A stretch of 64,000 bases of DNA from Crotalaria pallida (GCA_037953625.1 CM075649.1:76539290-76603289); one strand, 5' to 3'; positions 1 to 12,627 are shown, counted from the stretch's first letter. Translations and numbers: made by a program. Notes: generated from the sequence alone by a model not told the origin.

Positions 1-2018
1 AGAATTTTCAAGAATTGAAGACGAGACTGACAACTGCACCAGTGTTGGTCTTACCGGATACGACGAAGTCTTTCTGTGTGTACTGTGACGCTTCGAAGCA
101 AGGATTAGGATGCGTATTGATGCAAGAGCAGAAAGTAGTGGCCTACGCCTCACGGCAACTGAAGATTCATGAGCTCAATTACCCAACTCATGACTTGGAG
201 CTAGCGGCAGTAGTGTTTGCTTTGAAGATTTGGAGGCACTATTTGTACGGTGTAAGGGTTGAAGTCTTCAGCGATCACAAGAGTTTGAAGTATCTGTTCG
301 AGCAGAAGGAGCTGAATATGCGTCAGAGACGGTGGATGGAATTCCTAAAGGATTATGATATCGAGTTACAATATCATCCTGGAAAGGCGAACGTAGTTGC
401 TGATGCTTTAAGTAGGAAGTCATTGCATGTCTCTGCGTTGATGATCAAGGAGTTGGAGTTGATTGAAGAATTTCGGGATCTGAATTTAGGAGTGGAGCTA
501 AGACCGAAGAGTATGATATTGGGACAGCTGACTGTTTCAAGTGGATTTATGGAAAGGATAAAGGAACTTCAGCTGAAAGACGAGGAGCTTCAAGCTAAGA
601 AGGAGCTTTCGGAAAAAGGGAAAGAAGTAGAATTCAAGATTGGTGGTGATGGAATTCTGAGGTATAAGGATCGTGTCTGTGTACCGGATGATCTGGAGAT
701 AAAGGGAATGATATTGGAAGAAGCTCACAAGAGTAAATTGAGTTTACACCCTAGTTCTCAAAAGATGTATCAAGATCTCAAGAAGGTATTTTGGTGGCCT
801 GGAATGAAGAGAGAAGTGGCGGAGTATGTATCACGGTGTCTGACGTGTCAAAAAGCGAAGGTGGAACATAAGAAGCCTGGTGGTGAGTTACGACCGTTGG
901 AAGTGCCAGTGTGGAAATGGGACTGCGTAACCATGGATTTCGTCTCTGGTTTTCCAAAGACTCGGAAAGGTTATGATGCTATCTGGGTAACCGTGGACAG
1001 ATTGACGAAGACGGCACGGTTTATTCCTGTCAACATGAAGTATTCAATGGATAGACTGGCTGAGCTATATTTGAAGGAAGTGGTGAGACTACATGGAGTA
1101 CCCTCAAGTATAGTATCAGACAGAGATCCACGTTTTACTTCGAAATTTTGGGTCAGTTTACAAGCAGCAGTCGGAACCAAGTTGGATTTAAGTTCCGCAT
1201 ATCATCCTCAGACGGATGGATAGTCAGAACGAACTATCCAAACGTTAGAAGACTTGTTAAGAGCCTGTGTGATTGAAAGTACCGGTGATTGGGATTCTTT
1301 TCTGCATTTGATTGAGTTTACCTACAATAACAGTTTTCATTCAAGTATCGGAATGGCGCCGTATGAAGCCCTACATGGTAGAAAGTGCAGAACGCCGTTG
1401 TGTTGGTTCGAGACTGGTGAGCATTTGATAATAGGACCGGATGTAGTGCAGCAAATGAATGAAAAGGTGAGGTTAATTCAGGAAAGGATGAGGACCGCTC
1501 AAAGTCGACAGAAGAGTTATCAGGACAAGAGGAGAAGTCCGCTAGAATTCAATGAAGGAGATTTTGTATTCATGAAAGTAGTGCCAACTACTGGAATTGG
1601 TAGAATGCTCAAAACCCGAAAACTTACACCTCGTTTTATTGGACCTTACCCAATTCTTAAGCGAATAGGACCTCTAGCCTATCAAATTGCCTTACCTCCT
1701 TTTCTTTCGAATTTGCATAATGTCTTTCATGTATCCCAATTGAGAAAATATGTCCATGATCCTTCACACATCATTGAACCCGATTCAGTACAACTAAAGG
1801 AAAATCTTACATTTGAGGCTGTACCTCTAAGGATAGATGGTAGTAGTGTCAAGAGGTTAAGAGGAAAAGATATTCCCTTAGTTAAGGTAGTATGGAGTCG
1901 GAATAATGGAGAAGATGCGACATGGGAGCTTGAGAGCAAGATGAGAAATTCTTTCCCACACCTGTTTGCTTCAGGTACTGCATTTCTTGGGGACGAGAAA
2001 TCTCCAAGTTGGGGAGAA
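1..2018 (+). pseudogene. Ty3/Gypsy (Tekay-like chromovirus) pol, 3' part, one premature stop
   Basis: The reading frame enters from the left edge inside RNase H (DASKQGLGCVLMQ near the start, then THDLELAAVVFALKIW and FSDHKSL). Integrase follows: an HHCC zinc finger ending CLTCQKAK, a core with MDFVSG and VSDRDPRF, then a GPY motif (FIGPYPI) and a short C-terminal chromodomain (VKVVWSRNNGEDATWELE). The frame is broken once, by TAG at 1221-1223, just before the third catalytic residue of the core, and then continues in the same frame from 1224. It has no stop before the LTR and runs to 2060. The sibling element E has a glutamine codon at this place, so the stop is probably a C-to-T change. The domain order RNase H-integrase-chromodomain is that of chromoviruses. 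Reverse transcriptase, protease and gag lie outside the window. Confidence 0.9.
2006..2018 (+). other. Polypurine tract of the leftmost element
   Basis: A purine-rich run (AAGTTGGGGAGAA) sits directly before the LTR start TGTAACACC. It matches in position and type the AAGTGGGAGAGGAA tracts before the 3' LTRs of elements D and E. It primes plus-strand DNA synthesis in this family. Confidence 0.75.
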
Positions 2019-2585
2019 TGTAACACCCCGTCTGAATACCTCATTTGTTTTAAACCCTAAAAAGATTATTTTGAGAAAGTGTTTTAAAAAGAGTGTTTTG
2101 AAAGAATATTTCTTGAATTGAATTTCTTTTATGATTTCAAGTGATAAAGGATTTCCAAGGAAATGATTTTTATGAGAAAATCTTATGAGTTTTGGATTGA
2201 ATTTTTGAGTTGAAATAATTAAGTATTTAATATTTTGTATTTTAAGGAAAATTGTGATTTTATGAGAAAGAAAATGAAAATGATTTTTCTATGTGTATGT
2301 GTGTGCATGTGTGTATTCGGCTATGTGTGTATGTGCATGCATGATAAGGAGTTTGACTTTCTTGAACCCTAAGGTAGTAGACTAGTAGCATATAGGTTTG
2401 GTTTAGTGTAAAGCATAGTTAAGGGATTGACCAACCAATAGGATGAAGGATTAAGCCTAATTTCACTCCATTTGTCTCATGACTTGGCCTTAAGCCATGC
2501 AACTTTTTGTGAAACCAAAATTGCCCCTCAAGCCACACACTCTTGACCGAAATTCCAAGGGCAAATGGGTAAGCTCACGGTTTTA

Positions 2586-2760
2586 ATATTTATACCTAGC
2601 TCCTTAGTTCATTTCCAACCATTTCATTCATTTCCCATTTCATTCCTTAAACACATTTCTAAAGAGTTCCATCAAACTCTTAGAGAGAGAGATAGAGAGA
2701 GAAAGAGGCCGAGAGCTTGGAGAGGAGGAGAAGAAGGAGATCAAGTCCAAAAGCCTTAGG
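2586..2760 (+). promoter_or_regulatory. Putative LTR promoter and purine-rich leader
   Basis: A TATA-like stretch (ATATTTATA) near 2586 is followed about 95 bp later by a GAGAGAGA-rich leader (2681-2745). The same order is seen in the LTRs starting at 20080 and 54854. The TSS is not known; this is a pattern-based call. Confidence 0.35.
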
Positions 2761-4971
2761 ATTTCTTGAAGATCAAGTGAAGGTGGTTGAAGATCTTCTC
2801 TTTTTCTTTGGTTTACTCGAAGATCATAGGGTGTTAGAAGTAGTTCTTATTTTTCCAAGACTTGTAAGGTTTAAATGTTGTTGCATGTTTAATTTTTTTG
2901 TAGATCTATGTTTGCATGTAAATTATTAGCCTTGATCTTGAGTTTCAAGAGCCACACAAATTTGTAGAACCTTAAACCATGGACTTTATCATTCGGCCAT
3001 GTCTAGAAAATTAGGTTGTGATGATTTTTATTTTGTTTTGAGTTCATGCATGTTGGTTTGATGTTTGTTAAAGATGATCTAGGTGGTTTGAATGCTTTGA
3101 TTTTAACTTTGATTTTTCCAAGCTTTGATCTTTGGTTTTCTTTTCAAAAAGGTTTTGATCTTTTGTTTTAATCTTGAAAAAGGCTTGATTCTTGCCTTGA
3201 TTTTCAATAGCTTTGATCTTGAAGTCTTGCATGTGATTTTTGAACTCAAAAAGTCTTGTTTCTTGGTTTGCATGTCACGGTTTTGATGAGAAAGTAAAGA
3301 AAAACAACTTTTGCAAAATGGTTTTTTACTTTGATCTAAATCTATGTGTATTTAAAAGCTAAAGATTTAAGTTCTTTCTCCTAATTTTGTTGATGAGATT
3401 CGGTCAAGCTTTGAAAACAAAGATCATGATTTGTTTTCATAAAAAGGTTCTTGCATGTGATTCTCTTTTACTTCAAATGATTTTTAAAAGCACATGCAAG
3501 AAAATAAAAATGAAAATTGGTTTGAAGTGACAAAAGAAGGTCACGGTTTTGGGAAGAAAAAGGAAGTGGTAATTTTCTAAAACCATGTGTTTGAAATGCA
3601 TGTTTTTAATTTAGTATTTTAAGGTTTTTGCATGTAGAAAAAGTGCATCAAAGACTTTGTTTTTCCTATGATGATGATTCGGCCTATGCTAGATTTAATA
3701 GGCTAGATTCCTTTTTGCATGTGATTGACTTATTGAAATGATTGTGTTTGTGACTTTGTTTTAAGAAAAAATTTATTTAAATTGTGTTGTTTTGGTTTTG
3801 TTCAATTCGGTTTTAATAAAAGAAAATAAATAAATGTATTTGATTATTTCCAAAAGTATTTTCATGCTTTTGATTTTTAGTTCCTTGGTGTCCAAGATTT
3901 TATTTCAAGGTTTTTAAATTTAAAAAGTGTTTTTGATTTATGAAAAGGGTGGATTTCAAGTGCTATTTGATATATAAAAAAGTTGGAATGAAAATTATTG
4001 ATTTTTCAATGTTTTACAAAGTGAAAAGGTGGCTGGACTTTTTCCATACAGCCACATACATTAATTCTTTATTTATTCTAATGTGAGTTTTCAAATGATT
4101 TTTAATGGATTTCAAGTATTAGAAAGGATTGTGCTTTGTTTTAGAAAAACGACCGTATTTACAAAGAGGACAAAGAAAGTAAAGGATTTTCTATTAAAGA
4201 GACCAAGTTGTGATTTTTAATTGAAATGGTTTTTAATAAAAGTGTATTTATTTACCTTGAGGTATTCAGTAGACGGTGGGAACAACTCTCAAAGAAAAGC
4301 TAGAGATTCCCGAGGTCAAAGTGTTTCTCTTGCTGGATTAAGAGGTAAGTAAGTGAGTGAGAGTGCGGTGAGCCCGTAACGTAGTTGCTCGTGTGGTGAT
4401 GTGGAAAGGCTTATGTGACCTATTACGTGTTATATGTTTTATGTTTTATTAAGTTGATGCATGCTTGTTATTATTCTGTATTAGTTCTCTTACTATTTCA
4501 TTGTGAAAATATTATATTGTGTGGGATGAATCTGAATGTCATTATAAATGATAATAAGAGCATAAAAGAGAAAGTCTAATGTAAAGATAAGCGGAAGAGC
4601 GATGCGTGATGTGATTCAAGGAAATGTGGTGGAGCAACAATGCACTGGACGAGGAGACTACACTCGTGGAGCTGAGATCGTGCTGATGGATTCCAAGACG
4701 GAGAATGATCGTTAAGGAGAGCTATGTGAATTCCTATGGAATGATGTAATTGTGCCAAGTAGCTTGAGAAAGTGAAAGAATGATATGTGAAAGTGGGGAA
4801 AAGAGATAACCCATAGTGGTCGGGTCTTGTCGAAGGGATGGACTAAGGGCAAGCCGACCGTAGGTTAATTAAAAGACATTAAAAGACTTAAAAGACATTA
4901 AAAGACTAACATACGCGGTGAGGTATGAGAGTGCGAAGTAGTGGAGAGGAAGATACTATGGGTATCTACGG

Positions 4972-5302
4972 ATACTCAGGTGGGGATTGCATGAGGGGAG
5001 GGCAAGGACGGTGAACGTCAAGAAGCCTAGAGTATATTTCTAGGCAGAACGAATCCCACAAGTGGTATACTAACGTGGTAGGGACTGGGTCCAATGTCGT
5101 GGTAAGTTCCGCATAGCTAACTAGAAATGATACTGTCACCCCCTTGATTGCAAGTCTACAACAGTGAGAGGGACTGGAACGGGGCATTGTGATTTGCCAC
5201 TACTTGTACAGTGAGCGTTGATTAATGATAATTATGTGAATTGTATTGATTGAGGCTGTAGTCCTCCTGGTCTGGGACCAATTATGTGTTGAGACAGCTG
5301 TC
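4972..5302 (+). repeat. Hairpin array in the LTR
   Basis: Several short perfect inverted repeats lie close together: GTATC/GATAC (4972-4985), GCCTAGA/TCTAGGC (5025-5045, 7-bp stem, 7-nt loop), TGGTC/GACCA (5268-5280) and the palindrome GACAGCTGTC (5293-5302). Comparable arrays with unrelated sequences occupy the same relative place in the other long LTRs of this window. Confidence 0.55.
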
Positions 5303-5842
5303 GTGCCCGCGTGGTAAAGGTCCTGTACTCCTGTTGGCTTCCGACTAGGTTTGGATGGAGACCGAGGAGATGTAGACGTGTGCGTTTTTCCTCAGTGATG
5401 GTTTTCCCCCTACCTCATTGAGTGAGCTGAGTTATGATAAGACTTAATATTCAAAGAATAAAGATATAATTGAATGTTGGAAAAGATCGAGAAAGTAAGG
5501 TGCTGTTCAGGAATGCGAATCATGATTTCGATTGATGAGTTATGCTTTACTTTTATGTGCCTTATATGCCATTTATATACTTTGCATATTTTGTTTATTA
5601 TCCTTTGTTCAGATGATGTTACTTGCTTTTCTATCCTGTTCTGTCTATTTATTATATTCTGTTTATCCTCTACACCCCGGGTACCTTGTCTCGTTCTGTA
5701 TACTTGTCAATTGTCATTGTCGTCTGTATTTCTTTCTATCGAGTCTACCCTGAGACCTTACGGTCAACTCGTTAGTGTATGGCACACTGACTCTCTCCTA
5801 CCTGTTTGTCGTATTGCCATTTGTCGGTATTGCAACGGGTAG

Positions 5843-6184
5843 ATGGCGTATCATGTAGCAATCCACATGTGGCCTCTTCAGGGAGGAGCATGGGAGGTTG
5901 TTCCTGAAGGCTGGATTTGGAGAGGTGAAACTCAGTTGGAGATTGATGATCCAAGGCACATTCTGCGAGGGACGAATTTGGACGTTCATGTGGGACAAGT
6001 CGCTCTCCGTGACTATCAAGACGGTGGACCGAGGGAGCATCACGAGTATGATGGTGATCCCGCACCATTGGCGGCTGTGATTCCTCAACCGATGGAGGAA
6101 GAAGACGCTAGTGACTCTAGTCATGAGGCGGAGGCGGATTCGAGTGAAGACATGGAGACGGACGCTAGTTCAGCTGAGGAGTGA
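5843..6184 (+). CDS. Short acidic ORF inside the LTR (113 codons), function unknown
   Basis: It starts at ATG directly after an in-frame TAG, which also makes an AG that could serve as a splice acceptor, and stops with TGA 377 bp before the LTR end. The N-terminal half has a motif PLQGGAW..(10)..GE that aligns without gaps over 27 residues to the ORF at 17032 in a different LTR family (PLPSGVW..GE, seven identities and several hydrophobic matches). The C-terminal third is acidic and serine-rich (EEEDASDSSHEAEADSSEDM). No known domain was recognised. It is not gag or pol. It could be a real LTR-coded peptide, the second exon of a spliced product, or a chance ORF; the match to the second LTR argues against pure chance. 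Confidence 0.45.
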   Translation: MAYHVAIHMWPLQGGAWEVVPEGWIWRGETQLEIDDPRHILRGTNLDVHVGQVALRDYQDGGPREHHEYDGDPAPLAAVIPQPMEEEDASDSSHEAEADSSEDMETDASSAEE

Positions 6185-6561
6185 TGTCCTGTGTTCTGTG
6201 TCTAGATGGTGTAGTGTGTCTAGGATCTAAGTTCCAATCGAGGATTACTTTGTGACGTACCATGGATGTAATTAAGCTACTTTTAAATTATGGTTTGTAA
6301 TCTTTTGTAATCATGGCCTATTTTTGGAAAACTTTTTGGAGTGTGACTCCAGTACTCATGGCTTGTGTTTTAATCGTAATGGAAATGATGTTATGTTTCA
6401 TGATGGTGTTTGTATGGGAGGGTTCGAAAGTGACAACTCGATTTTCAAAGGGTAACGTTAATCACTAATGAACTTATGTTTTAAAAAAAAATGGCCTCAT
6501 TTTTGCAACAAATTAATAATAAATCAGTTAAGGTTTTGGAAGCGAAAATCGGGCTGTTACA

Positions 6562-9500
6562 AATCTAGGAATTACTATTTTCTGGATTTGTTCTTGATTT
6601 GAACGAAAAATATTGATTTATAATAAATAAATGAATATACAATGATACTATGTTCCTAACCAAGTTTTTCCATTTAATTTCTCTTTTATTTTATTTTCAG
6701 TATATAATTCTTCTTTTTAATTTATTTATTTAATTCTGAATTTTATCTTTTAATAGATTTTATTCTAGATTTTACCTTAGGTAGAGATAGATTGAACAAT
6801 TCTGAGTCCCTGTGGGTACGATATCTGGTCTTAACCGACTATATTACTTTGCGATCTGGTATACTTGCTAGAGAGTGATCAGCGGCCACACCGTTCCACA
6901 TGTCTTCGTATAGCGGCCACACCGTACTATACGGTATCCTTTAGGTATAATGACTTCTTGTAGGAGCTAATCCTCAACATATGTGGATCGGGGTAATTCC
7001 ACTTATCCACGTTAACGTATCCAAATCGAAGCAACAAGCCTCAACGCATTTGGGTTGGATTCTCATAATCAGCAAGCATCCTCATTCTTGCAATATCATT
7101 ATTACTCCTTAAGTCATTATCCTCTTATGTTCCAAAACATTAATTATCAAGGAGACTCAATCGTTTATTATCAATTACACAATCCTTAGATTGAGACATT
7201 AGGCTTGCTCCACTTATCATCATGAGGTAATAACTTCTATCTAATGTCCTTTAAGTCATTAACTTCTTATGTTCTAAGACATTGATTACCAAGTAGACGC
7301 AATCATGCTTTATCAAGCCCTCACTTAATATCATACCCAGATCATGAATTATTAATCACATTCTATATCCTCAGTGCAGTCATGATCATTTTTAATCCAC
7401 AGAAAACATGATGATTACCCCACAACTCATTCCTCATTAGACAACTTATCCGGATGTTAAACTCAAAGAATTTTTCATTAATCATATGCCATTGTCATAC
7501 TCAAGACATGATTCATTAGGCATATGCAACCATCATACACTATTCATAATTTATTTATCATATTCCAGAAGACATTATCAAACCAATTAGAGCAAAAACA
7601 AAGTTCCAAAGATAATCCTTAACAAATTAGATGAATAATGATTTTCCTTTTCTAACTTGTTAACATCATATTTAATCTATTTAGAAACTAAAATAATAGA
7701 TAAGTAAATCTTTTAAGGACAGTAAAGAAATTAAATTAATCATCTCTATCATTCCTTGCAATCCTTCTTTAATTCAATTAAACTTGACTTAATTGAAAAT
7801 GACATGCTTTAGCATTTGGTCAAAAAGACTCGAGTAGAATTTAAAAGACTCGAGTAGTTCTTTAAACTGTCCAGTAGACTTGAGTGATTTATGGAAAGAC
7901 TCGAGTAAATTATCAACTTCCAAAAAGTTATTGTTTCAGGTTTTCTCAAAATACTCAAGTCGTTCATGATTCACTCGAGTCGTTCATCAACCCAGAAGAC
8001 TCGAGTGATTCATGCAGGACTCGAGTGGTTCATCTGGAAAGTTCTTTGGTGCATTAGTCAATACTTGAGTCCTGAGTCAGAGCTCGAGTGTTGGTGCCAC
8101 CAGACGCACTGGTGCGTCTGAAAGACTCGAGTGTTGACAGACAGATAGCACTAAAACTTGAGTTTTAACATACCAATTTCAATTCCAATCAAGTTCAATC
8201 AAAACCAATGCTCAACAGAGGTAACATAATGCATAACAAACATGTTCCAATACAGAATTAACACCATATTACACTAAATTGAATTTGAGCACCAGTTATG
8301 CATAAAAACACTTTTTCAACAACCTCCCATACCAAATTCAATTCTAAACATTTTTAGCATGAAAACAACCCTGACATAGCTTGCATACAACATATGGAAC
8401 TTTCTCCAAACTTGTTTAATGTCCATAATTTCGCTTATCAAAAACACACCACATCAAGGACATGTTTTATCACCTTAACCAATTCCATTTATCTTGATAT
8501 ATAACCTTATACTCATGATCACATGTTCATCCACTTAATCATCACTTTATATTTTCAGCATAACAAGATTGAGTCTAACAGATTCAATTCCAAATCCTCA
8601 AACCTCAAAAAGTCCAAATCAAGCATGCGTATATTCAAAGAATGACTTAGCTTCCTCAAAAGATAATTTCTTCAATTCATAAATTATAATTCAGTCAAGA
8701 TTCATGAGCTCCTTTTGCTTAATTTCATTAATTCATTTCAGTCCTTATGCCGATTATTAATCAAGTGACCAAGTGAATGTCTGGACCTCCAAGTCCAGCA
8801 ATCATGTCTTGGTCCAAACCACATACATTCACATAACAAATCCACAATCTATAATCCTAGAAATATGAATGACTTCTCCCATACCTTGGACAATAGGACA
8901 ACACTTACACAAGCTCTAAAACACAACAGCTACAGAGCTTGCAGCAGCAGCCGCCAAAACCAGTACAAACCACCAAAGAGCAGAACAGTGTGAGCAGAGT
9001 CCAAAAACCTAATTATTTGAGTGAGTAATCGTGCACAAAAATTGGGGAAAAAGGTTAGAATCTACTCTCTGCAACATGCATGAGAGATTAAAACCAATTT
9101 GGAATCAAGAAGGTTCACGAGCTTACCACAATTGAAGATCAAAGTGAGCTCCAAGAACCATTTGACAGCAACCAAACCCCCACTTTCGAGCTCCGATTCT
9201 TCTAACACTCAAACTCTCATATCACAATTTTGGTGTCTATACAAAGCTCGAGATGTGAGCTTCGTATTGGTGTATGATTTGTGTATCAATTCTCAAGAAC
9301 AAGAGAGAATCGAATCAGAGAATTCAAGAACCCTAACTCATGCAAAGCCTCACGAATTGGCAAAAATGAATGGTTGATTCGTCAACCATGGCTATATATA
9401 GCGAAATCAGTGGTTCATGCACGTCGACACGAAGCCATGGACGTGTTGCTAAGTTGATAACGTGTCAACTCGTAAGGTATTCTGAGTGATGACTCACCAA

Positions 9501-9804
9501 ACGCACTAACTCGTGCAACACTGTGTAAAATACTCGAGTCTTTTCAGAAAGACTGGAGTCTTTTTGCTAAAATAATAAAAATAAATATTTTTATTTCCTT
9601 TCCATCCAAAATCTTTCTATTATTATTTTTAAGTCCTAAAACAGGGACTGATATGCAAAAACATTATTTTCACATAATAGAAACTATCTAATATTTTCAT
9701 GCATAATAAATCACTTTGTAATCAAGAATATTAATAATTAATTATAAATAAACTTTTATAATTTAATTTTCATTAATCAGGATATAAAAATTTTGGGTGT
9801 TACA
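6562..9804 (-). mobile_element. Minus-strand Ty3/Gypsy LTR, left end outside the window
   Basis: On the minus strand it begins TGTAACACCC at 9804, and its first several hundred bases resemble the start of the plus-strand LTR at 14680 (shared GATTAATGAAA near the start). A leader segment (about 9100-9370) reads on the plus strand as a peptide with FTSLPQ.KIKVSS, which matches the antisense reading of the leader at 15244-15459. ACTCGAGT-type motifs occur near 9535 and in a cluster at about 7828-8130. The leftmost element ends at 6561, so the rest of this LTR probably lies left of the window. Near 6880-6930 a 14-bp AGCGGCCACACCGT occurs twice. A second insertion between 6562 and about 7600 cannot be excluded. 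Confidence 0.65.
7828..8135. repeat. Cluster of CTCGAG palindromes
   Basis: Roughly eleven copies of ACTCGAGT or one-base variants (ACTTGAGT, ACTCAAGT, GCTCGAGT) occur in about 300 bp, unevenly spaced. The same motif clusters in the related LTR at 16008-16334. Confidence 0.8.
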
Positions 9805-12230
9805 GAAAGCGGTTCGAATTTCATCAGAAGGTCCTCGAAATATGTTTTCACGTGGAATAGTTTAGCGTTAAAGTAGGCGGAAAGAAATTAGAAGTGCAAC
9901 CATGAAAATCAAAATAATTTATTGACTCGATACTAATCTAGCCGAGTGATTTAGTTCACATCGACTAGATTAGGATCCATGAAAAATGACAAAAACATTT
10001 GTATTATATTTGTAGCTAATTCCACAGCAAATTCAATTCCGATGACTTTAATACTAAATGAAAGATAAGTATGGAGTTCCTATCGATTGGATTTGAACCC
10101 CGAGTGTAACTATAAGATTTTATAAATGGAAAGAGGTTTCTTTAATCAAGAAAGGGGTTGAAATTCAATCTAAAGGTTCTCACATCACTTCAGTTTAGAT
10201 TGATGTTAGTAGTTATGCACATATAAAGTCTATGCTTAGGTGGGGATGAGTTTAAACTTTTGAAAATGTTTTCAAACAATTTTGAAACTAATAGCTTTTC
10301 AATTTCCATCCCCATGCTTGAAAATTCCAAACTATTTTTCCACTAAGCATTGACTAAGAGTGATGTTTTTGGAAATTGTATTCAGGATAACACTGATTAC
10401 GTTTGTGTATGTTTGATTGATGTATGTGTTTGATATTACTATACGAAAAATGAATTTTTGCTTGATGTTTGTGAGTGGATGTTATGATTTATGTTTGATA
10501 GATAATTTGAATGTTTAAAATGAATTTCAAAAGGTGCACCGAACCACAATCATTCCAAATGGATCGTGAGATCGCACGTCAAATTTTTATGAAATTGTAA
10601 GAAAAGCAAGGATTCTTAAGTAATCGAGGAGTGAATTAACTAAATTGTTTTTAACCAAGACACACTTCGATTAAATAGGAACCCTTCTTATGCAACTCAA
10701 ATAAATTCGGAATGAAAACTCAAATTTTCAAACTTGAAGTCAAAAAGGGAATGTAATTGTTTCAACTTTTGAAGATGAACTAAAACTAAACTTTTCCAAG
10801 TCCAAGGCATATTCCCTCTTTCTTTGAGTTTATCCATCTTGAGTGATCTTTCACTCCTTCAATCTAGGTTCTTATGAAAGTAGATGGAGGTAGCTCTTCA
10901 TGGTGAGGTGCATGATTAAAAGTTTTATCGATTTTTTTTAATGAAACAAATTGTTTCCACATCAAGAGAGGAACCAAATTTTCAAAGAATTTTGTTTTTA
11001 ATGCATCAATGTTTACTAAGTGTTCCACTAGTATGGGATATTTATCCTAAATTTTAAATTCCCATACCTAGTGATGTTTCAAACCAAAGATTTTAAAAAA
11101 TGTATTTGTTTGGAGTTAATTGTTTGTTGGGTAATCAGGGTTTCTACATAAATGGAAAACGAGGTTTTTGGGTTTAAGATGTTTGATTTACTTGGAAGAT
11201 TTGACATAAACACCCTAAGGTTGAATCATTGCTTCAGGTGACATTACAAGCCAAATAGAGCAAGTTAGTGTTTCAAAATAAAGCGAATTTTACGTGCTCT
11301 AGTTGGTTTGATAATTTTACACAACCTTGGGCTAAGTATAAGTGTTGTCCCTTTAAATTTTGAGGCCAATTGGAGTTTGTCTACTATTTTTAAGTGAATT
11401 TGACGAAGGTTCACCCTGATCATTACAAATCTTTTACAAAGTGGTGGTAGGGTTAAAAATGAACCTAATGAACTCTGATTGACTTGAAAATTTATTATAT
11501 GTTCTTTTATGTACATGGACACTACTTTCAAAATTTTCATAGCATTTGGGAAGTGAAGTGATAAAAATGTATTTTTGGTTGCAAATCATATAAGTCCTAT
11601 CCCCCGAACCCCTTTTTAACCGATTTTCAAAATATGTGATGATTTTTTTTTATGAATGTGTGTTTAGAGGAAAGTGTTAATCCTAAGTTAGACTAGGATT
11701 AGCTTAGGAGGATGTAAGATTGAGTCGTGTTTATGATTAAGTGTGTGATGTTGTGGATTGTTGTGGTGAATGTTTGAACCTTGTATGAGGATTATATGAT
11801 TTATGTTTGTGTGAATGATGAATGTGGTTTATTAGGGCTTAAGTATAGGGCAAGTAGTAGGTTTGGAGCTAGATTGTAATTAACCTAAGCGGGTATTAGT
11901 GCTTAGAGTCTAATAGTACCCTTTCCAAGCCCTTTGGGAGTCTTATTAGTATAACTCCTGATGATTTTAACCGAAGGAATAGTATACCTTAACAAATCTA
12001 ATAGAGCCTCTACATCGAGACTGACCAAATTAAACCATAGTCGGTACTCTTCAATGAGTGCAGGAGTCTAGTGGCGTACTTATGCTGAGTGGTATGCCAG
12101 TTCTAAGTGGAGGAGTAGAACCAAAGTGAAGTAAGTTGTGTAGCTTAGAAACCTTTTTCCGGGATGGTTCTCCAGTTAAGGATTTTGAAATGGAATTTTG
12201 GGGACGAAATTCCAATAAGTGGGAGAGAAT
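9805..12230 (+). mobile_element. Non-coding 3' internal part of an LTR element
   Basis: No ORF with a recognisable retroelement domain is present; the longest frame (11265-11540 minus) is probably chance. Its right end, a GGGACGAAATTCC block followed by AAGTGGGAGAGAAT and then TGTAAGATCC, is the typical pol-end, polypurine tract and LTR junction of Tekay-like elements (elements D and E have GAGGACGAAATTYC followed by their tract). I therefore read the stretch as the remains of an internal region, possibly non-autonomous or with further LTR-derived insertions. The block at about 11870-12200 has the look of LTR intron sequence, but I could not assign it. Confidence 0.45.
12218..12230 (+). other. 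Polypurine tract
   Basis: AGTGGGAGAGAAT directly before the LTR start at 12231; nearly identical to the tracts of elements D and E. Confidence 0.7.
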
Positions 12231-12369
12231 TGTAAGATCCCAAATTTTAATTCCAAGTTAATTAGGAAGACCTAAGTTAGAATTTATGAGGAAAACCATA
12301 GGAAATCATGGGTAGGAGTTAAGAGTAAGGTCTTGGAGTTAGAATTTGTCAAAATAGAAGTTTTGGGCA

Positions 12370-12627
12370 AGGTAATCTATTACCTTGTGGGGAAGTAATC
12401 AATTACAAGACCTCTGGTAGAATCTCTTTGATATTGCATCAATTGTAATCGATTACTCTTAAGGAGATAATCGATTATTTCAGGTGGTAATCAATTACTT
12501 GGGGGCAAAGTAATCGATTATCAGTGCTCTGGTTATTATATGATGCTGCAAAAATAATCGATTAATTGGAGGGAGTAATCGATTATTTTAGCAAAGTAAT
12601 CGATTACTTTAGGCAAGTAATCGATTA
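12370..12627. repeat. Cluster of TAATCGATTA palindromes in the U3
   Basis: Seven exact TAATCGATTA copies (12446, 12468, 12511, 12555, 12576, 12597, 12618) and at least three variants (TAATCTATTA, TAATCAATTA twice) occur 140-400 bp from the LTR start. Several successive spacings are close to 21 bp. A like cluster is found in the minus-strand LTR at 57100-57240. Confidence 0.9.

Larger units (their letters stand above)
2019..6561 (+). mobile_element. Very long 3' LTR (4.5 kb) of the leftmost Ty3/Gypsy element
   Basis: It starts TGTAACACCCCG directly after the polypurine tract and ends CGGGCTGTTACA, so its ends are inverted repeats with one mismatch. At 4543 bp it is far longer than most plant Ty3/Gypsy LTRs. 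Reading 5' to 3' it holds a U3 with a possible TATA region near 2586-2594, a GA-rich leader (2681-2745), a long T-rich unique stretch, a hairpin array (4972-5302), a small tandem AAAAGAC(ATT/TT) repeat (about 4870-4905), and a short ORF (5843-6184). The target duplication cannot be checked because the left LTR lies outside the window. The sequence on its right (6562 on) looks like a different, minus-strand LTR into which this element inserted. Confidence 0.8.
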
